From: Rahnella inusitata_A
Lineage (GTDB): Bacteria > Pseudomonadota > Gammaproteobacteria > Enterobacterales > Enterobacteriaceae
NCBI RefSeq assembly: GCF_965118895.1
Contig: NZ_CBCPJJ010000008.1
Coordinates: forward strand, 124,001 to 188,000
DNA length: 64,000 nt
Direction of reading: 5' to 3'
Positions 50,435-58,801 of the stretch are shown here, in pieces; the first letter of the stretch is position 1; each line of letters opens with the position of its first letter. The notes under the pieces are model-generated. The model was not told the DNA's origin, ran no database searches, and saw only the letters and a list, made by a program, of their open reading frames with translations. The position numbers and the translations under genes were made by a program.

Positions 50435-51469
50435 TCAGGCGTGGTTTTTATTGTGGGAATAAAAAGGGCCGTGAGCCACCGAATCCCGCAAAATAAGGTC
50501 AGAGGTAAATGGATTCTTTTCTGATAAATACCCGCCGTCGAGCATCGAAATAATCTGATTTATCACTTCACTGACCATATCACTCACCGGATCTTTTACG
50601 CTGGAGAGCGCGGGAATTAAAAACGGCGCGGTCGGAATATTATCAAACCCGATCACCGAAACCGCATCAGGCACTTTAATTCCGGCGTCGCTGAGTTGCT
50701 TCATCGCGCCGATCGCCATTTCATCGTTACTGACGACGATGGCGCTGAACGCGTGATCTCCGCCCAGCAGAACACTGACAGCGGCCGCCCCGCTGGCCGG
50801 AGACCATTTCCCCTGCACAATCAGGGATTCCCGCACCGGCAGACCGGCGGCGGTTAACGCGTCTTTGTAGCCAGACAGGCGTTCAATAGCCGTCGGGGAA
50901 TCCATCGAACCGGTTATAAAAGCAATATCCTGATGACCGCGTGCGATCAGTGCCTGCGTTGCCTGATAACTCGATCCTTTATGATCACAATAAATACAGT
51001 GGCTCTGATGTTTTCTCAATTTACGGTTCACCACCATCACCGGCTTTTTATATTTATCGATGATCAAATCCATTTCATCGACCGATAAAAAGCGCGGATA
51101 AATAATGATCCCGTCGCAGCGTAAATCATGCAAAAACTCAATCGCTTCCTGCTCTTCAGCGGCGCTGTTTTTGCCATCCACCAGGATCAGTTGACGCCCG
51201 TTGGCATCCAGTTTTTTGGCTGCCTGTGAGATTAACTCACTGAAATAATTGCCGTTGTACAGCGTATTGGTCACCACCAGTCCGATACACATAGATTTAC
51301 TGGTCGCCAGATTGCGCGCCAGTAAATTCGGGCGATAGCCGGTTTCTTCAATGGCCCTGAACACCTGATCTTTCGTTTCCTGGCTCACATAGCCTTTCCC
51401 GGAAAGCACGCGGGACACCGTGGCTTTGGAGACGCCTGCTCTGGACGCCACTTCCTGCATTGTCGACAT
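50435..51469 (-). CDS. ascG: LacI-family repressor AscG
   Basis: A 344-residue repressor of the asc operon. The LacI helix-turn-helix is MQEVASRAGVSKATVSRVLSGKGYVSQETKD (residues 3-33), with the hinge LLARNLATSKS, and a periplasmic-binding-protein-like inducer domain follows (IYPRFLSVDE, ITGSMDSPTAIERL, VIGFDNIPTAPF). It is very close to E. coli AscG. The ATG at 51467-51469 is chosen over a GTG at 51478, which has no room for a ribosome site. It is divergent from ascF. Confidence 0.92.
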   Translation of the reverse strand: MSTMQEVASRAGVSKATVSRVLSGKGYVSQETKDQVFRAIEETGYRPNLLARNLATSKSMCIGLVVTNTLYNGNYFSELISQAAKKLDANGRQLILVDGKNSAAEEQEAIEFLHDLRCDGIIIYPRFLSVDEMDLIIDKYKKPVMVVNRKLRKHQSHCIYCDHKGSSYQATQALIARGHQDIAFITGSMDSPTAIERLSGYKDALTAAGLPVRESLIVQGKWSPASGAAAVSVLLGGDHAFSAIVVSNDEMAIGAMKQLSDAGIKVPDAVSVIGFDNIPTAPFLIPALSSVKDPVSDMVSEVINQIISMLDGGYLSEKNPFTSDLILRDSVAHGPFYSHNKNHA

Positions 51470-51556
51470 CAGGCACACCTGAAAGAGAAAAAATGTTGCG
51501 TCATTCTACACATTTCTGCGGATTTTCGCGGATTTCGCCATGCCATGCCTTCTCAT

Positions 51557-51572
51557 GGAGATCGTCATCACA
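51557..51572. promoter_or_regulatory. Possible CRP half-site before ascF
   Basis: GGAGA-TCGTCA-TCACA has one perfect CRP half (TCACA) and one with 3 of 5 bases, about 70 bp upstream of the AscG operator. Catabolite control of asc genes is expected from the sugar role; the site is weak. Confidence 0.25.
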
Positions 51573-51633
51573 AAAATGAAACAGGGTTGTCACTTTTTAT
51601 TGAAGTCGCCGTCAGATCTGCACATTCTCGTAT

Positions 51634-51645
51634 GTAACCGGTTAC
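51634..51645. promoter_or_regulatory. AscG operator
   Basis: GTAACCGGTTAC is a perfect 12-bp palindrome with the central CG of LacI/GalR operators, 95 bp upstream of the ascF ATG in the divergent ascG-ascF gap. Confidence 0.7.
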
Positions 51646-51739
51646 CTATCGTTTCAGAAACACACTTAAAAACGCGTTAAGGCCAATTTTTCGCAAACAG
51701 CATCGTTCATAACCCTATGAATCTGAGAGAGTTACCCTC

Positions 51740-53215
51740 ATGTCTAAGAATTTTGCAGCAATGTCGCAGTCGATTATCAGTGCTATCGGCGGCGCAGGGA
51801 ACGTCGCAGCGGTTACGCACTGCATGACGCGTCTGCGTTTTGTTCTCAACGACGCCTCCCTGGTTGACGGCGAAAAACTCAAAGCCATCACCGGTGTGAT
51901 GGGCGTGGTGCGCAATGAGCAACAGTGTCAGGTGATCGTCGGCAATAACGTGTCACACGCCTACGCCGAAGTCCTTAAACTGTTGCCGGAAGGGCTCTCT
52001 GGGGCCAGCGGTGCGCCGGTTAAAAGCAAACTCACGTTACGACGTATCGGCGCGGGCATTCTCGACGCGCTGATCGGCACTATGTCCCCGCTGATCCCGG
52101 CGATCATCGGCGGTTCAATGGTCAAACTGCTGGCAATGATGCTCGATATGACCGGCGTCTTCGAAAAGGGCGCATCAACGCTGGTGATCCTCAATACCAT
52201 CGGTGACGGCGCGTTCTTCTTCCTGCCGGTGATGGTCGCGGCCTCGGCGGCGGTCAAATTCAAAACCAATATGTCGCTGGCGATTGCGATCGCCGGGGTA
52301 CTGCTGCATCCGGCATTTATCGATCTGATGGCCAAAGCTGCACAGGGGCAAAAAGTTGAGTTCATCGGCATTTCCATTACGGCGGTGAAATATACCTACA
52401 CCGTTATTCCTGCGCTGTGCATGACGTGGCTGCTGTCCTACATCGAAAAATGGGTCGATCGCATTACGCCGGTGGTGACTAAAAACTTCCTCAAACCGAT
52501 GCTGATCATGCTGATTGCCGCACCGATCGCGATTGTGATTATCGGCCCGCTGGGCATCTGGATCGGCACCGGCATTTCGGCGGTGGTGTATACCGTCCAC
52601 AGCTATCTCGGCTGGCTCTCGGTTGCCATCATGGGCGCGGCATGGCCGCTGCTGGTGATGACCGGCATGCACCGCGTGTTTACGCCAACCATCATTCAGA
52701 CCATTGCCGAAACCGGCAAAGAGGGCATGGTGATGCCATCGGAAATTGGGGCAAATCTGTCGCTCGGCGGTTCCTCGCTGGCGGTGGCGTGGCGCACCAA
52801 AAATCCCGAACTGCGCCAGACTGCCCTGGCCGCCGCGGCGTCGGCAATCATTGCCGGGATTTCAGAACCGGCACTGTACGGTGTGGCGCTGCGCCTTAAA
52901 CGCCCGCTGATAGCCTGTCTCATCAGCGGATTTATCTGCGGTGGCGTCGCCGGTCTTGGCGGGCTTGCCAGCCATTCGATGGCATCGCCGGGGCTGTTCA
53001 CCAGCGTGCAGTTCTTCGACCCGTCGAATCCGATGAGCATCGTTTGGGTATTTGGCGTGATGATTCTGGCGATTGTGATTTCTTTCTTCACCACGCTGCT
53101 GCTGGGTTTTGAAGATATTCCGGTCGAAACGCCGCAGTCGAAAGAAGACCAGGCCGAAGATGCCACGATTTCCACACCCTTTGCCGCTGCGCAAAGTGCA
53201 GTAAAAACACATTGA
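51740..53215 (+). CDS. ascF: PTS EIIBC for arbutin/cellobiose/salicin, AscF
   Basis: A sugar-phosphotransferase permease (491 aa; E. coli AscF 485). The EIIB domain (about 1-90) has the phosphocysteine in VTHCMTRLRF. The EIIC domain (about 105-465) has roughly ten helices with PLIPAIIGG and the GISEPALYGVALRLK motif near the sugar-binding region. It imports aryl-beta-glucosides as 6-phosphates using an EIIA from elsewhere. Next gene ascB hydrolyses the product. Confidence 0.94.
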   Translation: MSKNFAAMSQSIISAIGGAGNVAAVTHCMTRLRFVLNDASLVDGEKLKAITGVMGVVRNEQQCQVIVGNNVSHAYAEVLKLLPEGLSGASGAPVKSKLTLRRIGAGILDALIGTMSPLIPAIIGGSMVKLLAMMLDMTGVFEKGASTLVILNTIGDGAFFFLPVMVAASAAVKFKTNMSLAIAIAGVLLHPAFIDLMAKAAQGQKVEFIGISITAVKYTYTVIPALCMTWLLSYIEKWVDRITPVVTKNFLKPMLIMLIAAPIAIVIIGPLGIWIGTGISAVVYTVHSYLGWLSVAIMGAAWPLLVMTGMHRVFTPTIIQTIAETGKEGMVMPSEIGANLSLGGSSLAVAWRTKNPELRQTALAAAASAIIAGISEPALYGVALRLKRPLIACLISGFICGGVAGLGGLASHSMASPGLFTSVQFFDPSNPMSIVWVFGVMILAIVISFFTTLLLGFEDIPVETPQSKEDQAEDATISTPFAAAQSAVKTH

Positions 53216-53235
53216 AGACAGAAGAGGACTTTCTC

Positions 53236-54666
53236 ATGGCAGCATCACCATTTCCTGACGGTTTCTTATGGGGCGGCGCGATTGCCGCCAATCAGGCCGA
53301 AGGTGCCAGTTTTGAAGGCGGAAAGGGCCTGACGACGGTGGACATGATCCCGCACGGCGCGCACCGTCTGGCGGTGAAAACCGGGCAGGAAAAGCGTTTT
53401 CAGCTCAAAGAAGATGAGTTCTACCCGAGCCATCAGGCAATTGATTTTTACCACCGTTATAAAGAAGACATCGCGCTGATGGCCGAAATGGGGTTCACGG
53501 TGTTCAGAACCTCGATTGCCTGGAGCCGCCTGTATCCGAACGGTGACGAGCTGACGCCGAACGCTGAAGGCATCGCGTTTTACCGCGACGTGTTTGCCGA
53601 ATGTAAAAAATACGGCATCGAACCGCTGGTGACGCTGTGTCATTTCGACGTACCGATGCATCTGGTGATTGAATACGGTTCATGGCGCAACCGTAAAATG
53701 GTCGAGTTTTTCGCCCGCTATGCGCGCACCTGTTTTGAAGCGTTCGACGGCTTAGTGAAATACTGGCTGACCTTCAATGAAATTAACATTTTGTTGCACA
53801 GCCCGTTCTCCGGCGCGGGTCTGGTATTCGAAGAGGGTGAGGATCAGGAGCAGGTCAAATATCAGGCCGCGCATCACGAACTTGTCGCCAGCGCACTGGC
53901 CACCAAAATCGCCCATGAAGTGAACCCTGATAATCAGGTCGGTTGTATGTTAGCCGGCGGTAATTTCTATCCGCGCACCTGCAAACCGGAAGATGTCTGG
54001 GCAGCGCTGCAAAAAGACCGCGAAAATCTGTTTTTCATCGACGTACAGGCGCGCGGCGCGTACCCGTCTTATACAAAACGCGTCTTTGCCGAGAAAGGTA
54101 TCGTCATTGCCCAAGAAGCGGGCGACGACCAGATCCTCAAAAACACCGTCGACTTTGTGTCATTCAGCTATTACGCCTCCCGCTGTGCCTCGGCGGACAT
54201 GAACGACAACAACAGCAGCGCGGCCAACATCGTTAAATCACTGAAAAACCCGCACATCGAAGCCAGTGAATGGGGCTGGGGCATCGATCCACTCGGCCTG
54301 CGCATCACCATGAATATGATGTATGACCGTTACCAGAAACCGCTGTTCCTGGTGGAAAACGGCCTCGGCGCAAAAGACGAGATTAACGCACAGGGCGAAA
54401 TCAATGACGATTACCGTATCAGCTACCTGCGCGAACACATTCATGCCATGGGCGAAGCCATCACCGACGGTATTCCGGTCATCGGCTACACCTCATGGGG
54501 TTGCATCGATCTGGTGTCGGCTTCCACCGGCGAAATGAGCAAACGCTACGGCTTCGTTTATGTCGATCGTGACGACAGCGGCAACGGCACGCTGGAAAGA
54601 AAAAGGAAGAAATCGTTCTGGTGGTATAAGAAGGTGATTGCCAGTAACGGGGGAGGTTTGGCGTAG
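53236..54666 (+). CDS. ascB: 6-phospho-beta-glucosidase AscB
   Basis: A cytoplasmic GH1 enzyme (476 aa; E. coli AscB 474) that cleaves imported 6-phospho-beta-glucosides. The acid/base glutamate is in LTFNEIN and the nucleophile glutamate in LFLVENGLGAKD; the GH1 N-terminal signature FPDGFLWGGAIAANQAEGA is intact. The frame opens at a TTG (53212) overlapping ascF, but the ATG at 53236 has GAAGAGGA upstream and matches the family start. Confidence 0.95.
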   Translation: MAASPFPDGFLWGGAIAANQAEGASFEGGKGLTTVDMIPHGAHRLAVKTGQEKRFQLKEDEFYPSHQAIDFYHRYKEDIALMAEMGFTVFRTSIAWSRLYPNGDELTPNAEGIAFYRDVFAECKKYGIEPLVTLCHFDVPMHLVIEYGSWRNRKMVEFFARYARTCFEAFDGLVKYWLTFNEINILLHSPFSGAGLVFEEGEDQEQVKYQAAHHELVASALATKIAHEVNPDNQVGCMLAGGNFYPRTCKPEDVWAALQKDRENLFFIDVQARGAYPSYTKRVFAEKGIVIAQEAGDDQILKNTVDFVSFSYYASRCASADMNDNNSSAANIVKSLKNPHIEASEWGWGIDPLGLRITMNMMYDRYQKPLFLVENGLGAKDEINAQGEINDDYRISYLREHIHAMGEAITDGIPVIGYTSWGCIDLVSASTGEMSKRYGFVYVDRDDSGNGTLERKRKKSFWWYKKVIASNGGGLA

Positions 54667-54740
54667 GAGAAGGCGAACCTTAACGCTGGCTGTACCGGTC
54701 GCGCGCCTGTCCGCAGACTCGTGGAAGCCTTACATCACTG

Positions 54741-54766
54741 GCCGCCATAACATCATGTTTGGCGGC
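54741..54766 (+). terminator. Weak hairpin after ascB
   Basis: GCCGCC (54741-54746) and GGCGGC (54761-54766), with further partial pairing inside, are followed only by GTTTGCG. It may end the asc transcript in the 206-bp gap before the next gene. Confidence 0.35.
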
Positions 54767-54872
54767 GTTTGCGTATCCATGTTCGCGACGCAATTCACAG
54801 GCTTACCCCCGGACATCGCCCATACTCTTACCCCAGATTGCGGTTAACGTATTTTCACGCAGGGAGAAGGAT

Positions 54873-55952
54873 ATGAAAGAACAATGGAGTCAACAGCAGG
54901 CGGCAGAATGGGGAAAACAGCAAGGCTGGATCTGCGGATTTAACTATCTGCCGCGCACGGCGGTGAACTGGACGGAACTCTGGCAGCGAGAAACCTTTGA
55001 TGCGGCGACCATCGATCAGGAACTCGGCTGGGCGCAAGAGGCGGGCTACAACCAGCTGCGGATTAATCTGCCGTTTATTGTCTGGCAGGGGGATCGCAAT
55101 GGCCTGCTGGCGCGCATCGATCAGTTTCTGAGCCTCGCCAGTCAGCATCAGATAGCGGTGATGCTAACGCTGATGGATGACTGCGGATTTTCCGGTGATG
55201 AACCTTTCCCCGGGCCGCAAAAAGCGCCGGAACCCGGCAAGCATAACAGTCAGGCGGCGGCCAGTCCCGGACGCGATGTGGTATGCAACACCGACATGTG
55301 GCCGGAAGTAGAACGGTATGTGCGCGACGTGATCCGCCATTTCCGCACTGACCCGCGCATCGCGATTTGGGATTTATATAACGAACCGGGTAATCGCGGC
55401 ACTTTTGCCACCGGGCTGGATGAGGTGATGTACGATGAAAAGCTGGAAGTGTTTGCGCTGGAACTGATGCAAAAGGCGTTTGTCTGGGCGCGGGAGGAAA
55501 ATCCTGATGCGCCGCTGACCGTCGGCGCATGGCATCTCTCGCAGGATCCCGATCAGCCGGAAAGCGAGTTCTTCGCCCATCCGATAGACGTCGCGGCGGC
55601 AGAGCTTTCGGACATCATCAGCTTCCACGCCTACGTGGCGACGCCGAAAATGCTTCAGGTGCTGCGTTTCTGGCAAAAATTCCACCGTCCGGTGCTGTGT
55701 ACCGAATGGCTGGCGCGCCACGTCGGCAGTGTGGTCGAAGAACAGTTGCCGCTGTTTTGCGCGCTCAACGCCGGCTGCTATCAGTGGGGGCTGGTGCGGG
55801 GTAAAACCCAGACCACGCTGCCGTGGCCCTCAGTGCGCAAGGGCAATCAGGATTACGCCCATCTCTGGTTTCACGACGTGCTGGATGAGTACGGAATTCC
55901 GTTCCGGCGTGCCGAAATGGATCTGGTAGGGCGTCTGACGCGCATGAAATAA
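54873..55952 (+). CDS. Cytoplasmic GH5-like (clan GH-A) glycoside hydrolase
   Basis: A 359-residue (alpha/beta)8-barrel glycosidase. The acid/base candidate Glu171 is in IWDLYNEPGNRG, and the nucleophile candidate Glu278 is in VLCTEWLAR, both as in clan GH-A; W(G/Q)-rich loops such as ISFHAYVATP and YQWGLVRGKTQTT are also typical. There is no signal peptide, so it acts inside the cell on an imported, short substrate. The ATG at 54873 follows AGGGAGAAGG. It lies just after ascFB in the same direction and may extend the beta-glucoside module, although the precise family and substrate are unknown. Confidence 0.8.
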   Translation: MKEQWSQQQAAEWGKQQGWICGFNYLPRTAVNWTELWQRETFDAATIDQELGWAQEAGYNQLRINLPFIVWQGDRNGLLARIDQFLSLASQHQIAVMLTLMDDCGFSGDEPFPGPQKAPEPGKHNSQAAASPGRDVVCNTDMWPEVERYVRDVIRHFRTDPRIAIWDLYNEPGNRGTFATGLDEVMYDEKLEVFALELMQKAFVWAREENPDAPLTVGAWHLSQDPDQPESEFFAHPIDVAAAELSDIISFHAYVATPKMLQVLRFWQKFHRPVLCTEWLARHVGSVVEEQLPLFCALNAGCYQWGLVRGKTQTTLPWPSVRKGNQDYAHLWFHDVLDEYGIPFRRAEMDLVGRLTRMK

Positions 55953-55968
55953 TCCACCCCATATCAGC

Positions 55969-57906
55969 TTAACGCTGCATGCTTCCCGATTTCATCAGCA
56001 GCCATAAAAACCAGGGTGCGCCGATCAGGGCGCAGAGTAACCCGGCGGAAACCGGCCACGGCCAGGCGATATTTCGACCGAGCCAGTCGGAGATCACCAT
56101 CAGCAAACCGCCATACAGCGCCGCGACCAGGCACTGTGACCGGAAATGAAACGCGCCGCTGTAACGCGCCAGCTGCGGCGCAATCAGTCCGACAAAACTC
56201 AGCGGGCCGATAAGCAAGGTGCCGCCCGCCGTCAGCGCCGCCGCGAGCAGTAAAATCAGCATATTGCTGCGCCGAAGCCCGACGCCCAGCGCCCGTGCAG
56301 TCGGATGCCCGAGGCTGAGCAATTGCACCCAGCGTTGTAACAGCAACGCCAGCGGGATAAGCACCAGCGCCTGACCCGCGCCCCACAATGCACGATCTGC
56401 GGTGATACCCGCCGTGGAGCCGGTACTCCAGTTGAGCAGCATCATCGCGCGCGGATCGCCGCTCATCAGCAGCAGCATGCTCAGCGCCATGCTCAGGTTA
56501 GTGAGACACAATCCGACCATCACCATGGATTGTGGCTGAAAGCGCGAACGCAGCCCGAACATAAACAGCAGGCTCGTCGCCAGCAAACTGCCCGCCAGCG
56601 CTGCCGGAAACAGGTTTGCCAGCGGCTGATTGAACAGAATTACCATCAGCACTACTACCAGCGAGGCACCGCTGCTGATGCCGAGCAATTCAGGGCTGGC
56701 AAGCGGATTGCCACTTTGTCGCTGGATCAGCACGCCCGCCACCGCCAGCATCGCACCTGCGCTGAGTGCACCGAGCATTCGCGGCCAGCGCCATTCCAGC
56801 AGCGGCCAGAACGCGGACGCCTCCGGTGACCGGTTGAGCAACAGCGAGACGGCGATCCCCCCCAGCAAGATCAGCAGTAATCCTGCCAGATGTGCGCGTG
56901 TCAGTACTCTGCCGGGCGGCGCGCTGAAAGGCGACGGCGTGATCAGCGGATTGCGCTGGCGGAACAGCAGAACCAGCATCAGCGGTGCGCTGAGTAAGCC
57001 CGACAGCGCACCGGTCGGTAAATCCCCACCGGCAGGCGAGAGAAATTGCGCCAGCTGATCGACCAGCGTCAGTAACAACGCCCCACAGAGCGGTACCCAC
57101 AACAGTTGATACCGGAATTGCCGTATGCCCGTCAGGCGGATCAGGGCGGGCGCGGCCAGCCCGATAAAACCGATAATCCCAATCTGACTGGTCACCAGTG
57201 CGCTGAGCGCCACGGCAACGGCGAGGGTAGCGATCCTGACTTTTATCACCGACACGCCGAGTGCCACGGCGCTTTGATCCGACAGGCCGATCAGCATCAG
57301 TGGCCTCGCCAGCAGGGCGCTCATCGCCATCAGCGCCAGCACCGGCAGCAGCAAAAACTGCGTGGGTTGCCAGCCGCTCTGGCTGAGTGAACCGGCCTGC
57401 CAGCTGAATAAATCGCTGAGATAATCGTGATTGAACAGCACCATCAGCGTGTTGATGGCGTTACCGTACAGGCTGATCACCATGCCGGTAAGGATCACTT
57501 TCAGCGGATCCAGCCCCTGCCGGGCAATCAGAAAATAAAGTCCCAGCGCGGTCAGCGCCGCGCCCGCCAGTGCCAGATTGGTCAGGCCAAAGAACAATAA
57601 ACCGGGGAACACAATGATGCTGGCGGACATCGCCAGATTGGCACCGGCGGCAATGCCGAGCGTCGCCGGTTCGGCCAGCGGATTACGCAGCACCTGCTGA
57701 AAGAGCAGTCCTGCCAGCGCCAGCGCCATTCCGGCAAGGATACCTGTCGCCAGTCGTGGCAGAAAACTGTAATGCAACAGCAGGCTGGCGGTGGCCGGTG
57801 AATTAAGTTGGAGGCGCGAAAGGTTACTGAACAGCAAAAACGCACATATCAGCATCAGTGACAGGGCCAAAAGCCACGGAAAGACGAAACGGGAAAGTTT
57901 ATGCAT
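55969..57906 (-). CDS. FhuB-like fused siderophore ABC permease
   Basis: An inner-membrane permease (645 aa) formed by two FecCD-type halves with about 20 helices, like E. coli FhuB (660). Each half shows the family motif of helix 2-3: GLLFQQVLRNPLAEPATLGI and GVLIQRQSGNPLASPELLGI, and FVGLIAPQLAR or FIGLAAPALIR near the ATPase-docking region. It imports iron-hydroxamate-type siderophores from the periplasm. The ATG at 57904-57906 overlaps the FhuD-like stop by 8 nt; the extended frame to 57975 is unlikely. No ATPase gene follows. Confidence 0.88.
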   Translation of the reverse strand: MHKLSRFVFPWLLALSLMLICAFLLFSNLSRLQLNSPATASLLLHYSFLPRLATGILAGMALALAGLLFQQVLRNPLAEPATLGIAAGANLAMSASIIVFPGLLFFGLTNLALAGAALTALGLYFLIARQGLDPLKVILTGMVISLYGNAINTLMVLFNHDYLSDLFSWQAGSLSQSGWQPTQFLLLPVLALMAMSALLARPLMLIGLSDQSAVALGVSVIKVRIATLAVAVALSALVTSQIGIIGFIGLAAPALIRLTGIRQFRYQLLWVPLCGALLLTLVDQLAQFLSPAGGDLPTGALSGLLSAPLMLVLLFRQRNPLITPSPFSAPPGRVLTRAHLAGLLLILLGGIAVSLLLNRSPEASAFWPLLEWRWPRMLGALSAGAMLAVAGVLIQRQSGNPLASPELLGISSGASLVVVLMVILFNQPLANLFPAALAGSLLATSLLFMFGLRSRFQPQSMVMVGLCLTNLSMALSMLLLMSGDPRAMMLLNWSTGSTAGITADRALWGAGQALVLIPLALLLQRWVQLLSLGHPTARALGVGLRRSNMLILLLAAALTAGGTLLIGPLSFVGLIAPQLARYSGAFHFRSQCLVAALYGGLLMVISDWLGRNIAWPWPVSAGLLCALIGAPWFLWLLMKSGSMQR

Positions 57907-58801
57907 GGCGATTAACCTCGCCGGGCACCGCCGTGATGTGCTGCGCCAGACTGACTGCCGTAGCGAGCCCGCCAAACGGGAAGAAGTGTGACAGTTCGCG
58001 CGCGCGGCCAGCGGCGACCAGCGGCAACTGTTGCCACAATCCCTCCGGCTGGCGCAGTCGGGAAACGCGGGTCAGCGTGGTCGGCAGTTCGGTGTAAAAC
58101 AGCCAGTCGGCCTCTAAAGAAAGCAGCTTTCCGACGCCGACGTTAGCGGTGCCCATCGCGCCCACCGGCAGCGTCCACGCATTGCGCAGTCCGAGTTGTG
58201 TGAGAAGCGCATCGGGCAGGCTGTTCGCGCCGTAGACCGTCACGTATTTACCATCCTGGCTGCGCACGGCGACCAGCACTCGTTGTCCTTCTGCCGGTTT
58301 AAGCCGTTGTTTGCATTGTGCGATGGCGAGATTAGCGTCATGGATTATCTGAGCCGCTTTTTCTGTTACACCGAGTGTCGATCCCAGTTCGCCGGTAAAC
58401 GCCAGCAGCGTCTGCCAGAGCGGACCGGCGGGCGGATAGACCGACACCACCTGCACGGGTGCGATGCGGCGCAGGCTGTCGAGCATGGCGGGGGCGAGCA
58501 TATCGCTCAGGATAAGCGTCGGCCTGAGCGCGGCGACCAGTTCGAGATTCGGCTCCCAAAAGGGGCCGATATCTTGAACACTGGCCGGTAAAACGGGCGT
58601 GGCGATGCGACGGCGAAAATAGCCGCCGTCGGAAACCGCCAGCGGCGTGATGCCCAGCGACAGCAGAGTTTCTGCGGCCAGCCAGTTGATGGCGACGATG
58701 CGGTGAGGCGAGGGCGCGGCCAGCGCCGCCGGTGCATTTAGCAGCGGCAGCGCCAGCAACGCCTTCAGGCAGTCACGACGGGTGAGTAACAGACCTGACA
58801 T
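57899..58801 (-). CDS. FhuD-like periplasmic siderophore-binding protein
   Basis: A periplasmic binding protein of 300 residues with a cleavable N-terminal signal (about 1-29, twin-arginine-like TRRDCLKALLALPLL). The mature part has the single-helix-linked lobes of the FhuD/BtuF class: HRIVAINWLAAETLLSLGITPLAV, and PFWEPNLELVAALRPTLILS. TRRDCLK suggests Tat export, as reported for FhuD relatives, but is not proof. Its ATG shares one base with the TonB receptor stop (TGATG), so the genes are coupled. Confidence 0.87.
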   Translation of the reverse strand: MSGLLLTRRDCLKALLALPLLNAPAALAAPSPHRIVAINWLAAETLLSLGITPLAVSDGGYFRRRIATPVLPASVQDIGPFWEPNLELVAALRPTLILSDMLAPAMLDSLRRIAPVQVVSVYPPAGPLWQTLLAFTGELGSTLGVTEKAAQIIHDANLAIAQCKQRLKPAEGQRVLVAVRSQDGKYVTVYGANSLPDALLTQLGLRNAWTLPVGAMGTANVGVGKLLSLEADWLFYTELPTTLTRVSRLRQPEGLWQQLPLVAAGRARELSHFFPFGGLATAVSLAQHITAVPGEVNRHA

